A program made the position numbers and the translations under genes. The notes under the pieces were generated by a model. That model was given only the letters and a program-made list of their open reading frames with translations. It searched no databases and had not been told where the DNA came from. From Micromonospora chokoriensis (lineage in GTDB: Bacteria > Actinomycetota > Actinomycetes > Mycobacteriales > Micromonosporaceae): DNA of 64,000 bases. The stretch spans positions 124,001 to 188,000 of the forward strand of contig NZ_JOAN01000015.1 of the NCBI RefSeq assembly GCF_000718555.1, read 5' to 3'. Each line of letters opens with the position of its first letter. The stretch's first letter is position 1. Below, in pieces: positions 9,873 through 18,954 of this stretch.

Positions 9873-10490
9873 GTGGCCGCGCGGCTGATCAGCGGCAAGC
9901 TGACCGGCCGCCCGGTCGAGGATGCGGTCGACCTCGGCCGGATCGAGAAGGCTGTCCGCGAGATCCTGATCGCGGTCGGCGAGGACCCGGACCGTGACGG
10001 GCTCCAGCAGACACCGGCCCGGGTCGCCCGCGCGTACGCCGAACTCTTCGCCGGCCTGCGGGTCGACCCCGCCCAGGTGCTCAGCACCACCTTCGAGGCC
10101 AACCACGAAGAGTTGGTCATCGTCCGGGACATCGACGTGATGAGCCTCTGCGAGCACCACCTGCTGCCGTTTCGGGGCAGCGCGCACATCGGCTACATCC
10201 CGGGCCCCGACGGGCGGATCACCGGCCTGTCCAAGTTGGCCCGACTCGTCGAGGTCTTCGCCCGTCGGCCGCAGGTGCAGGAGCGGCTCACCTCGCAGGT
10301 CGCCGACCTCCTGATGAGCAAACTCGCACCACGTGGGGTCGTCGTCGTGCTCGAGTGCGAGCACATGTGCATGGCGATGCGCGGCATCCAGAAATCCGGT
10401 GCCAAGACCATCACGTCGGCCGTACGCGGCATCCTGCAGACGGACTCCAAGTCGCGGGCCGAGGCGATGGCGCTGATCATCCCCCGCTGA
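9873..10490 (+). CDS. folE: GTP cyclohydrolase I
   Basis: First enzyme of tetrahydrofolate synthesis: GTP to 7,8-dihydroneopterin triphosphate. 205 aa from the GTG. The zinc ligands are visible in [10 protein letters not shown] (Cys and second His) and [11 protein letters not shown] (Cys). The frame is open back to the ftsH stop, where CTG 9786 would overlap that stop as CTGA and add 29 residues, but this would put the strong hairpin 9800-9833 inside the gene. The usual partner folP is 13 kb away, separated by the secretion-like insert. Confidence 0.93.
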   Translation: MAARLISGKLTGRPVEDAVDLGRIEKAVREILIAVGEDPDRDGLQQTPARVARAYAELFAGLRVDPAQVLSTTFEANHEELVIVRDIDVMSLCEHHLLPFRGSAHIGYIPGPDGRITGLSKLARLVEVFARRPQVQERLTSQVADLLMSKLAPRGVVVVLECEHMCMAMRGIQKSGAKTITSAVRGILQTDSKSRAEAMALIIPR

Positions 10491-10505
10491 CACCCCGACG
10501 CACCG

Positions 10506-10539
10506 CGGCCGGCCGAAACCCTTCCGGGACGGCCGGCCG
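10506..10539. terminator. hairpin between convergent folE and membrane gene
   Basis: Identical CGGCCGGCCG arms at 10506-10515 and 10530-10539 (self-complementary) with a 14-base loop, just after the folE stop. Probably a bidirectional terminator; no T run. Confidence 0.6.
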
Positions 10540-10594
10540 TTGCGGTTCCGCACCCGCCCGGGATGTTCCGGCCGGGCGCTTCCGCCACGGCGGG

Positions 10595-11314
10595 TCAGCC
10601 AGCGAGGAGGGCCAGCAGCAGGCCGGCCGTGGCCAGCACCGCCGGCACCAGGCACACCAACGCGCCGAAGCGCACCGTCCGGTCCAGCCGCTCGGTGGGG
10701 CTCACCCGGAACAACCGCCCGATGCCGATCCACCCGGCGACGAACGCGACCGCCGGCATCGGCAGCCCGCAGATCAGCGCGGCCACAGTGGCCGGTCCCA
10801 CCCCCGTCGCGGCGTACACCGCGAGCTGGATCAACGGCACCAGCAGCGCGAACGGCCCGTACACCAGGAGGTTGCGCGCTCGTGCGGGCCAGGACCCGGG
10901 CCGGAACCTGCCGCGCGCGGCCAGCGCCGAATCCGCAGCCTCGGCCCGACCCCGCGCGGCCCGCAGCGCCGCCAGCACGGCCGCCGGGCCGCCCGCCATC
11001 GACCGGGCCGCCTCGGTCAGCTCCGGCGGCGACGGCACCAGAGAGATCGCCGGTACGCCCAACTCCCGCAGCCGTTCCTGCTGGCTCGCCAGCCCGGTAC
11101 GGACCGCCGTCAACTCCTCCCGGGCAGCCTCCGCCGACCGGGCCTGCTCACCGGCGGCGGCGGCCGCGCTGCGGCGTACCCCGTCCAGCTGACGGGCTGC
11201 CGCGAGGTACTCCGCCCAGGCTGTGCTGGGCTCGACCGTCGTCGGCGTGGCGTCCCCGCTCGTCGCGGCGGCCCGCTGCCGGCCCGGCCCGGTCACCGTC
11301 GCGTTCGGATTCAC
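10595..11314 (-). CDS. coiled-coil membrane protein, partner of the FtsK-like gene
   Basis: 239 aa, unrecognised. An Ala/Glu/Arg-rich N-terminal half with coiled-coil character is followed by about three hydrophobic segments: two back to back (about 145-187) and one at the C-terminus. The GTG at 11314 has GGAGGG seven bases upstream. It follows the FtsK-like gene by 28 bp on the same strand, so the two probably form an operon and may work together at the membrane. Confidence 0.7.
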   Translation of the reverse strand: MNPNATVTGPGRQRAAATSGDATPTTVEPSTAWAEYLAAARQLDGVRRSAAAAAGEQARSAEAAREELTAVRTGLASQQERLRELGVPAISLVPSPPELTEAARSMAGGPAAVLAALRAARGRAEAADSALAARGRFRPGSWPARARNLLVYGPFALLVPLIQLAVYAATGVGPATVAALICGLPMPAVAFVAGWIGIGRLFRVSPTERLDRTVRFGALVCLVPAVLATAGLLLALLAG

Positions 11315-11342
11315 CTCGACACCCTCCACGCGCGCCACCCGA

Positions 11343-13895
11343 TCAGCCGGCCTCGTCGGCGAACGGCACCAGGACGGTGCCCCGCTCGTCCGAGCCGTCC
11401 CAGAGCACCGCCCGGTCAGGGCGCGCGCGCCACTCGACCGGCCGCCCGAAGACCGCGGTGAGTTGCGCGACCGGCACGTCCAGCACGGCCACCGCAGCCA
11501 GCTTGTCGACCTCGCCCGCCGGCTCGAACAACGCGGCGAACGGCGGCACCGCACGCCACCAACCCAGCAGGTGCCTCCCTGCTGGCGGCCCGTCCCGCAG
11601 GAGAGCGCGCAGCCGGTCCACCGGCAGCTCCCGAGGACCCGGCCGGTCCAGCCCGAAGACCACCAGATACGTCGGTAGCTCGTCGGCGGCGTCCGCGAGT
11701 AGCGTCGGCAGATCCACCACCTCGGCCGAATGCCGGGTCGCCAACTCGGCGGCCAACGCCTCCGCCAACGCCCGGGAGCCCGGGTCCGGTGCCGTCACCA
11801 GGAAGCGAGCGGTGCCCGGTGCGTGGTGCGCCGACGTGCTCCGAGCCGCTGTCGCCAACAACCCGCCCGCCGCGCTGCCCGAGCCCAGCACCGCGAGGTT
11901 GCGCCCGGCCGCCGGCCCCAACGGTACGGCGACCGTCGAGCGGGCCACGTCCACCGCACGACCCAGCAGAGCGGCCGGCCCGTGCGCCTGCCCCGCCAAG
12001 GCCGCCCGGTGGCGCGGATCGTTGCCCAGCAGAGGCCGGGCGTAACCCGCGAAGACCACCGGCGGCACCGACCCGGCCGGGCGGGCCGCCCACAACTCGT
12101 GCCGCAGCCCCTCCACCACCTCCGGGTGATCCTGTGGGTCCGGGTGGCGGATCAACCGTTCATGACCCCGGATCGCACCCCGAGGGCCGCCCAGCCCGCC
12201 GGCCGTGTTCACCACCGCGCTGCCCACCGGCAGACCCGCCGCCGAGTCGTTCGTCGGCTCCAGCACCGGGCTGCCGCCCGGCAACGCCACCCGCACCGGA
12301 AACTGCCCCAGCACCGAATCCCGATGACCGGCATCCGCGCGGGCGCTCAGCCCCAACTCGCCGGCACCCGCCAAGACCAGGTGTACGCCGTACGCCCGGC
12401 CCGCCCGGGCCAGCGCGTCCAACTGGGCGGCCACCTCGACGGCCAGCCGGTCCCGCTCGGCGAAGAGCAGCGGCACATTGTCCAACACACAGACGATCCG
12501 GGGCAGCGGCTGATGCTGACGCAGCTCCGTGAAGCGTTGCCCACCAGCCCGGGTGCCCGCCTCCGTGCGGCGCTGCACCTCAGCCAGCAACTCGTCGAGC
12601 AGATCCCGGACGTACTCCCGGTCGGCGGCCATCGCGGCCGCGCGGACCTGCGGAATCCACGACCGGTCCCGCTCGGTCTGCAGGAACTCCACGAAGGACT
12701 CGCCGTCGCCGAGATCCACCAGATAGAACGCCAGGTCATCGGGGCCGTACCGGGCGGCCAAGCCGAGCAGCGCGGTGGTCAGGAACGCCGCACGGCCCGC
12801 CGCGGAACGGCCACTCACCAGCCAGTGCGGGGTCAACTCGGTGAAGCCCAGCGGCACCGACCGGCCCCCGGCATCGCCGACGGTCGTCGTCAACCCGTCG
12901 GCGGAATCCGACTCCCACAGCCGCTCACCCGTGGGCGGCAGCAGAGCACCCAATGCCAATCGGGAACCCGCCTCCACCTGCTCGGCGAGCCGCCGGCAGA
13001 CCGCGTCGACCAGCTCGGCCGGTGGATCCGACTCGACGAAGACCGGCGAGTTCAAACCGCCCGGCGGATCGGCGCCCGGACCGGCGAACGACGCCCCCGG
13101 CGGGTCACCAAGCAGCGCGTACGCGTTACGCAGCGCCAGCGACGTGGTGTGCGGCAACGGTGCCCGGGCCGAGTACGGGCCGGCGGGAGGCCAACCCGCC
13201 ACCACCAGGTGCAGCCCAGCGGCCGGCCCCTGCTCGGCCAACGTCTCGATGCGCGCCAGGTCGGTCGGGCCGGTCGACTCCGGCAACGCGGCCACCACCA
13301 GCAACAAGGTGCGATCGTGGCGGCGTCGCCCGCTCGCCCCCGGGGTGACCCACTGCTCCGCCTCGGTCAGCACCGCGCGCAGACCCACCACGTCCACCGC
13401 AGGCGGCGGCAGCAGGCCAGCATCCGCGAGCGCCCCGAACGGCGTAAGCACAGCCCCGGTGGCATCCACCGCGCGAATCAGCAAGGCACCCGCCGGTGCC
13501 GCACCCAGCAACCGCAGGAGTACGGCCCGGAGCAACCCCGCCACCCGAGGCTCCCGGGCATCAGCGTCCACGCTGAGGTGACCGGTGCCGACAAGTGGCA
13601 CCAACGCGGGGAAGCGAGCGTCGTCCAACGGCGCAGCAGTGCCGACCCGGACGAACGGCGGCGGGCCATCACCCGCCGGAGAATCCACAGTGAGCGTGTC
13701 CAGTGCAGCGCCCGACCAACCCGGAGCCAGCAACGCCGCAGCTGTCCGTAAGCGGTCAGCCACCTCGTACTGACGGCGCTGGTCGGCCGGGGCCGGTCGC
13801 GTCTCGTCCAGAATCCCAGCAGCTGCGGTCGCGACGGCCGCCGCCCGACGGTGCAGGGCTGCGGCGCGGTTAGTGCGAGCCTTCGGACCGGCCAC
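11343..13895 (-). CDS. FtsK/SpoIIIE (EccC-like) protein with degenerate nucleotide sites
   Basis: 850 aa. The region after residue 350 has the layout of an FtsK/EccC ATPase domain: a P-loop-like turn (HWLVSGRSAAGRAAF), a strand ending YLVDLGDGESF, then LPRIVCVLDNVPLLF. A second repeat has VLGSGSAAGGLL. In both, the P-loop lysine is absent (Arg and Gly instead), so ATP hydrolysis is doubtful and a structural role is inferred. The N-terminal 300 residues are unassigned. GTG 13895 follows AGAGGGG by nine bases. It may belong to the neighbouring secretion locus or to a type VII-like system. Confidence 0.7.
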   Translation of the reverse strand: MAGPKARTNRAAALHRRAAAVATAAAGILDETRPAPADQRRQYEVADRLRTAAALLAPGWSGAALDTLTVDSPAGDGPPPFVRVGTAAPLDDARFPALVPLVGTGHLSVDADAREPRVAGLLRAVLLRLLGAAPAGALLIRAVDATGAVLTPFGALADAGLLPPPAVDVVGLRAVLTEAEQWVTPGASGRRRHDRTLLLVVAALPESTGPTDLARIETLAEQGPAAGLHLVVAGWPPAGPYSARAPLPHTTSLALRNAYALLGDPPGASFAGPGADPPGGLNSPVFVESDPPAELVDAVCRRLAEQVEAGSRLALGALLPPTGERLWESDSADGLTTTVGDAGGRSVPLGFTELTPHWLVSGRSAAGRAAFLTTALLGLAARYGPDDLAFYLVDLGDGESFVEFLQTERDRSWIPQVRAAAMAADREYVRDLLDELLAEVQRRTEAGTRAGGQRFTELRQHQPLPRIVCVLDNVPLLFAERDRLAVEVAAQLDALARAGRAYGVHLVLAGAGELGLSARADAGHRDSVLGQFPVRVALPGGSPVLEPTNDSAAGLPVGSAVVNTAGGLGGPRGAIRGHERLIRHPDPQDHPEVVEGLRHELWAARPAGSVPPVVFAGYARPLLGNDPRHRAALAGQAHGPAALLGRAVDVARSTVAVPLGPAAGRNLAVLGSGSAAGGLLATAARSTSAHHAPGTARFLVTAPDPGSRALAEALAAELATRHSAEVVDLPTLLADAADELPTYLVVFGLDRPGPRELPVDRLRALLRDGPPAGRHLLGWWRAVPPFAALFEPAGEVDKLAAVAVLDVPVAQLTAVFGRPVEWRARPDRAVLWDGSDERGTVLVPFADEAG

Positions 13896-14089
13896 CGCGT
13901 CCACCCCCTCTGCCCGAGGTTGGCAACCCCTCCCCAAGCAGAGACGGTATCCCAGCCGAGGGCGCTCCTCCGGGAGGTGCCCCGGCGCTGCGCCGGTGAT
14001 GTCGTGGATCTCACGGGTCCGTCACGATCCGCTGGATCTGAGGCATTGGCTCCGGAGCGTCCAGCCGATAACTTCAGGAGGTGGAATCA

Positions 14090-14653
14090 GTGCAGCCCCC
14101 CGCCGGTTCCCAGGTCTCCCGCGTACCGGCCCAGCGGACACCGTCCGAGCAGCTGCCGCCCGCCCCGGAAACGCCGGCACCGCAGCCGCCACGCCGCCGG
14201 ATGCGGACAGTGCTCACGGTCGTCGCGGGCGTGCTTGCCCTGCTCTGTCTTGGCGGGCTCGCCACTGCCTACGTGTGGTACAACCGCGCCACAGCTCCAG
14301 ATCGCAGCGCACCCGACGTAGTTGTGGACAACTATCTGCGTGCATTTCTCGTGGATCGCAACGATACGAAAGCGAACCTCTTCACCTGCGAGAGTGGTGC
14401 CGACCTTGAGGCCATTCGAAACCTGCGAAGTGAGACTGAGCAGCGTGAGTCGAAGTTTGGTGTCACCGTGCGGGTCAGCTGGGGCCCACTGACGCGCACG
14501 CCGTCTTCTGCGGGGGAGTCCGTCGGCACCACGCTGACCATTGCCGGGTCCGACGAGGGCGTTGTCCGAAGCAGCCGCCGAGAGGACTGGACGTTCAGTG
14601 TCGTCGAGGATCACGATGGTTGGCGAGTGTGTGGCGGCGCAGAGGCGAGCTGA
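14090..14653 (+). CDS. single-pass membrane protein with NTF2/VirB8-like topology
   Basis: 187 aa: a Pro-rich N-terminus, a membrane segment at about 44-66, then a soluble domain of about 115 residues starting VVVDNYLRAFLVDRND and ending WTFSVVEDHDGWRVCGG. A short tail, an anchor and an NTF2-like alpha+beta domain is the plan of VirB8/TcpC-like and DUF4878-like proteins. GTG 14090 is preferred over 14081 because AGGAGG lies eight bases upstream of it. It is the only plus-strand gene in the 13-kb insert and ends two bases from the stop of the opposing gene. Confidence 0.65.
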   Translation: MQPPAGSQVSRVPAQRTPSEQLPPAPETPAPQPPRRRMRTVLTVVAGVLALLCLGGLATAYVWYNRATAPDRSAPDVVVDNYLRAFLVDRNDTKANLFTCESGADLEAIRNLRSETEQRESKFGVTVRVSWGPLTRTPSSAGESVGTTLTIAGSDEGVVRSSRREDWTFSVVEDHDGWRVCGGAEAS

Positions 14654-14655
14654 CG

Positions 14656-15255
14656 TCACTCAATCCACAACAGGTGAACCGGCACTTCCAAGGTGGTGGG
14701 TGACTGGCCGCGCCAGGCCCAGCGGTACCACTCCACCTCGGGTGTGATGCGCACGCAGATGTCCCCCTCGGCACCCGAGTAGGTCTCGGTGACCGCTCGA
14801 AGGTCACGGTGCTCTAGACCGCCCTCGACGTGCACCACCCGTCGACCGGTGACCGCGTCCGCTTCGAAGACGGGGGTGGGAGTCCGGTGCGCCGGGCCGT
14901 CCAGCGAGACCAACCGGATTCCCGTATCCCGCGGGCCGTCGACCCCCGGTCGACTGCCGACCATCTCCACCCAGACCCGCTCCACCGGCACCAACGGCGC
15001 GAACACCTCGACCTGGTCGGCTTCGGCCCGGTACCACTCGTGCTCGGGGATCACCGGCACGTAGGTCCGGGCGCTCTGCACCACCCGGTCGTCAGCGCGT
15101 AGGTCGCCGCGCCAACCCATCCCTGGCAGCCCGACCAGGACCCGTCGCCCGCGTAGCTCCACCCGCTCCGTCGCGGGGACGACGGCCAGAGGCCGAGGTG
15201 GCTGCGGCGCCCAGTCGGGTTGGTCGGCGAACGGGTCGGGCAACGGTCCGGTCAT
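14656..15255 (-). CDS. hypothetical protein, last gene of the type IV secretion-like operon
   Basis: 199 aa, soluble, no signal peptide. It is Trp/Arg/Glu-rich with repeated EWYR motifs (HEWYRAEAD; EVEWYRWAWRG), suggesting two related halves. No known family was recognised. It starts 13 bp after the wall-hydrolase gene and is probably its operon partner. Confidence 0.65.
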   Translation of the reverse strand: MTGPLPDPFADQPDWAPQPPRPLAVVPATERVELRGRRVLVGLPGMGWRGDLRADDRVVQSARTYVPVIPEHEWYRAEADQVEVFAPLVPVERVWVEMVGSRPGVDGPRDTGIRLVSLDGPAHRTPTPVFEADAVTGRRVVHVEGGLEHRDLRAVTETYSGAEGDICVRITPEVEWYRWAWRGQSPTTLEVPVHLLWIE

Positions 15256-15268
15256 ACCTGCGGTGGCC

Positions 15269-16447
15269 TCACTCAGCGGCGCGTAGCGGGGCGCCCCGCT
15301 CGCGCATGAACGGGACCGGGTTCACCGCACCAGACGAGTTACGGTCGTTGCGCAGATGCACCTCGAAATGCAGGTGCGGACCGGACGAGTTGCCGCTGCT
15401 GCCGACCTTGCCGATCACCTGGCCAGCCGACACCATCTGGTCTTCCTTGACGAAGGGCTGAACCATCATGTGGCAGTACCTGGTGATGTTGCCGCCGGCG
15501 TGCAGCAGGTCGACGAACCAGCCACAGCCCTCCTTTCCAGGGAAGCCGTCTACGTCGCAGTCTCGTTTGCCCCGGTAGTCAGGGTCGCAGGTGGCGACCA
15601 GCACACGACCGGCCGCTGCCGCACGGATCTCGGTGCCCTTGGCCGCGCCGATGTCGACGCCGTTGTGGCTGGGGCGCTCGGTAGTTCGAAAGCCGGAGCC
15701 GACGCCGCCAGGGATCGGCGCGGTCCAGCCCGAGGCGGCGATCTGGCCACGCTCGGCCGCGTCACACACCGCCTGACCGTTGATCTCGACGGTGCGGGCC
15801 GCGCCGCCGGACAGCGCGTCCACGATCCGGCTGGCGAGTTCCTCGTGTTTGGCGTACGCGTCCGGGTACGCGCTGATCTGCACCCGCTGCGCGGCCACGC
15901 TCAGCGGCCGGCGTTGCCAACTGCTCACTTTGATGAGCTTCTCGTAGAACTTGCGGGCCGCGTACGCGGGGGTCAAGCGTTGGGCGACCGTGCCCCACCC
16001 CGGCCGCTGCTGGAACAGGCCGACCGAGTCGTGGTCGGCGCCGGCTCCCTCGTGCGGCAGGGCCATGGACTCGGGCACACCGCTGTTCGCCAGGTTGCGA
16101 AGCGCGGATTCCTGCATCGCGGTAGCGACGGCGATCACCCAGCCTCGCGAGGGTACGCCCATGTCCTGGCCGACCTTGATGATGATCGCGGCATTGCGGA
16201 TCTGGGCGTCGCCGTACTCGGTGAACCGCGGCAGCTTGCCCGTGATGTTCACCGGTCGGACCGGCCCGCACTCCATGCCGGCCAAGGTGTCCCCGTTCTC
16301 GGCGTCATCGCCACCGAGCCCGGCGAGGAAGAACGCCGCAGTGCCGCCGGTGCAGCAGAGCAGGAGCAGCGCCCCGGTGAGCACCGTGGCGATCACGCCG
16401 AGCCGGAGGGGCCGGCGGCGTTTGTCAGCGCTGTCAACGTCGTTCAC
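15269..16447 (-). CDS. bifunctional cell-wall hydrolase: lysozyme-like plus M23 peptidase (VirB1-like)
   Basis: 392 aa: a membrane anchor (about 15-45), a transglycosylase/lysozyme-like domain (AMQESALRNL with a candidate catalytic Glu; VGLFQQRPGWG), then a LytM/M23 peptidase domain with HxxxD (His261, Asp265) and HLH (358, 360) zinc ligands. Such enzymes open peptidoglycan for Gram-positive conjugation machines. The GTG start overlaps the upstream stop as GTGA with GGGAG before it, indicating translational coupling. Cysteines in the M23 domain suggest disulfides outside the cell. Confidence 0.88.
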   Translation of the reverse strand: MNDVDSADKRRRPLRLGVIATVLTGALLLLCCTGGTAAFFLAGLGGDDAENGDTLAGMECGPVRPVNITGKLPRFTEYGDAQIRNAAIIIKVGQDMGVPSRGWVIAVATAMQESALRNLANSGVPESMALPHEGAGADHDSVGLFQQRPGWGTVAQRLTPAYAARKFYEKLIKVSSWQRRPLSVAAQRVQISAYPDAYAKHEELASRIVDALSGGAARTVEINGQAVCDAAERGQIAASGWTAPIPGGVGSGFRTTERPSHNGVDIGAAKGTEIRAAAAGRVLVATCDPDYRGKRDCDVDGFPGKEGCGWFVDLLHAGGNITRYCHMMVQPFVKEDQMVSAGQVIGKVGSSGNSSGPHLHFEVHLRNDRNSSGAVNPVPFMRERGAPLRAAE

Positions 16448-16992
16448 GGCCGCTCCCAGTCCAGAACGTCGACCAGCCAACCATCGTCGGAGGTGACCAA
16501 CTCCAGCCGGAGCCGACCGGCATCAAGGGGAAGTAGCAGCTCGACGAACGTCGCGGTCCGCTCTCGCATGGTTGGAGGCCCAGCGACCTTCTCGGCGGGC
16601 ACACCCTCGGGCTCGACACCGGTCAACTTCTCTCTCAGCGCCGGCGTGGAGAGCGGCCGTAGGCCAGCCTGCCACTCTTCGGTGGTCATCCCCGGGCGAC
16701 CCAGCCAGGCCACGGCGAAGCGCTCGGCGGTCTGCTCGGGCGTGCGGGCGCCCGGTGACGTCACGGGTGACCGCGGAGTCGCGCTGCTGAGTAGGCCGTC
16801 GTCGCCGGCCGTCGGGTTCACGGTGGTGATCGGCCCATCCGGGCGGTTACTCAGTCCGTCCGCCGAATCGACCGGGTGGGAGATCAGCCGGGCCGCCCCA
16901 ACCACGCCGACGACCACCACTCCGATCACCAGTGCAACGCCCAGCCGGGACCGCAGCGCCCGGGTGAAGAGGAATTCGATCGCCCGTCGCAT
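16444..16992 (-). CDS. membrane-anchored VirB8/TcpC-like protein (tentative)
   Basis: 182 aa: an anchor at about 16-34, a low-complexity linker, then a soluble domain (TPEQTAERFAVAWLGRPGMT ... LVTSDDGWLVDVLDW) with the size and secondary-structure pattern of NTF2-like VirB8/TcpC domains, which scaffold Gram-positive type IV secretion. This rests on topology and context, not a sequence motif. ATG 16992 follows GAGG by eight bases; GTG 17001, overlapping the upstream stop, is the alternative. Confidence 0.6.
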   Translation of the reverse strand: MRRAIEFLFTRALRSRLGVALVIGVVVVGVVGAARLISHPVDSADGLSNRPDGPITTVNPTAGDDGLLSSATPRSPVTSPGARTPEQTAERFAVAWLGRPGMTTEEWQAGLRPLSTPALREKLTGVEPEGVPAEKVAGPPTMRERTATFVELLLPLDAGRLRLELVTSDDGWLVDVLDWERP

Positions 16993-16997
16993 GACCG

Positions 16998-18953
16998 TCA
17001 CCTCGCCTCTGAGCGCACCCGAGGTCCGGTGCGATCCGGTGCACGCTCGGTGGAGCCCGGTCGGTAGACCACGAACGACGGGTTCTCAGCGGGTACATCC
17101 GGCTCGGTCCAGGTCGCTGGCGCTCGGCGCCGGGGCTGCGGGGCGACCGGGCGGCTCCGCCCCCCGTCCTCCGTCGTCGGCGCTTCGTCGCGCCCTTCCT
17201 TACCGTCAGGGCGCCCCGCCTCTGCGCGCCGGTCCTCGGCCGCAGCGGTCGGCACCGGGGCCGGATCTTCCCGCCGCGCCTCCGGACGCAGCCGGGTCTG
17301 CTCCGCGACGGGTGACCGTCGACGACCGCCCACCGGCTCGGCGGTGCCGCCCGGCTCAGCGACGTCCAAACGTGCGGCGGTTCGCATGTCGCGGAAGAAC
17401 CGGCGGTGCCACGAGCCGGCCGAACTGACCGCCTCGCTGCTGTCCTTGCCGCCGAGTTGGGTGATCCGCCGGTACGGCCGCAGCAGCAGCCATCCGACCA
17501 CCCCGCAGAGCCAGACCAGCACCACCTGAAGCCAACCCGGCATGGTGGGTGTGCTCATGATCAGATCTACGGCGAACAGGTAGATCGCGGCGCCGGTGCC
17601 GAAGATGGCGATGTTGAACACCGCGGCGACAACCGCGTTAGCGAGGCGGCGTAACCCAGCGCTGGCGGGCCGGAGTAGGCCGATCGTGCCGAGGATCGGG
17701 GCAGCGATCACCGCCCAGCGGAAGATCAGGAAGCCGAGCAGCACGAGCACCGACGCGGTGAGGTCGAACATCGCGAAGAGCACAGCCGCGAGCACCGCGA
17801 TGAACCCGGAGCCGATCCGGTCCATGTCCCGGGTTCCCGTCAGGAACTCGTAGGCCTCCGGGTCCTCGGCCTTGATCTGCTCGGCAACCGTCATCCACTG
17901 CTGCTGTTTGGCCTTGATCGTGCCATCCCGGGTAGCCGGGTTAGCGCGGAGTTTCTCCGACTCCTCCCAGGACAGCGCCTTGGCGTCGTACAGGGCTGGG
18001 CCGTACTTGCGGGCTGTCTCGCTGTCCGCCGAGCCAAGCACTCCGCGCAGCCAGTTGCGGTAAAGCATCGCCTCGGTGGCAGTGTCGCTGGCACGGACGG
18101 CCGGCGGCCGGTTATCTGTGCAGGCCTTGGGATCCGGATCGTCGCACTGATCCGGCGGGGTGTCCCGAGCTGCCGGACCTACGGCGTCGTGCACGACGCC
18201 GAGCGAAGTGATCAGGGTGCCGTCGGCGATGTTCGCTGACTTGACCGGCCAAGCCGCCAGTGCGGTGACTGCCACCATCACCAGTAGCGCCCACCCGGCC
18301 GTCGTCATCGCATTGCTCATGTCCGACTGGCGAGAACGCCAGAGCAGATACAGACCCACCACGCAGAGTGTGATGATCCCGAAGACGCTGAATACCTTCT
18401 GGTAGACCGCCTTGGTGGCCTTCTCCACCAGCGGGTCGGCCCAGCTCCACATCGTGCGGGGATCCCAGGCCCGCTCCCGCAGAGCGTTCGAGGCCCCCAC
18501 GACCGCCGTGGCCATCATGAGTTCGCCGTTAGCGACCGTGGTAGTGAACTTGTAGTCCGGGTGAAGGATGGTGGAGGCGCATCCACCATCCACGTCATAG
18601 GTGTTGTAGCTGTAACCGCCGTAGCCGTAGTCGCTGTAGATGCCCTTCGGCCCGGGCAACTTGGACGAATCCGGGCGAGAGGCGAACCAACCAGCGAGGC
18701 CAGAATCCGGAGCGGATGGTACGGGCGGCTTCCGGCACTCGATCTCGGCCTGGCTGACCTGCTTCAGCTTTCCTACGCAGGTGCGGAAGTCGGCCTGCCA
18801 TTCGGCTGTCGTACAGAGGTCAGCGCGGGCCTGAGCGGTGGGCGGTGCGGCGGCTGCGGCCTCGGCGCCGATCAGCGGCCAGCTGAGGGTAGCCCCGGCC
18901 AGTACGCCGAGGGCGAGCAGGAACGACATGATCCTTGCCCAGACCCTCGCCAT
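16998..18953 (-). CDS. polytopic VirB6/TrbL-like membrane protein
   Basis: 651 aa: a signal-like segment (about 8-34), a Cys-containing extracytoplasmic region of about 150 residues, then some six further hydrophobic segments between about 190 and 490, and a charged, Arg/Pro-rich cytoplasmic tail of about 160 residues. The plan matches VirB6/TrbL-type channel proteins of Gram-positive conjugation systems. GGAGG is six bases before the ATG, which lies one base after the VirB4 stop, so the genes are tightly coupled. Confidence 0.75.
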   Translation of the reverse strand: MARVWARIMSFLLALGVLAGATLSWPLIGAEAAAAAPPTAQARADLCTTAEWQADFRTCVGKLKQVSQAEIECRKPPVPSAPDSGLAGWFASRPDSSKLPGPKGIYSDYGYGGYSYNTYDVDGGCASTILHPDYKFTTTVANGELMMATAVVGASNALRERAWDPRTMWSWADPLVEKATKAVYQKVFSVFGIITLCVVGLYLLWRSRQSDMSNAMTTAGWALLVMVAVTALAAWPVKSANIADGTLITSLGVVHDAVGPAARDTPPDQCDDPDPKACTDNRPPAVRASDTATEAMLYRNWLRGVLGSADSETARKYGPALYDAKALSWEESEKLRANPATRDGTIKAKQQQWMTVAEQIKAEDPEAYEFLTGTRDMDRIGSGFIAVLAAVLFAMFDLTASVLVLLGFLIFRWAVIAAPILGTIGLLRPASAGLRRLANAVVAAVFNIAIFGTGAAIYLFAVDLIMSTPTMPGWLQVVLVWLCGVVGWLLLRPYRRITQLGGKDSSEAVSSAGSWHRRFFRDMRTAARLDVAEPGGTAEPVGGRRRSPVAEQTRLRPEARREDPAPVPTAAAEDRRAEAGRPDGKEGRDEAPTTEDGGRSRPVAPQPRRRAPATWTEPDVPAENPSFVVYRPGSTERAPDRTGPRVRSEAR

Positions 18954-18954
18954 G

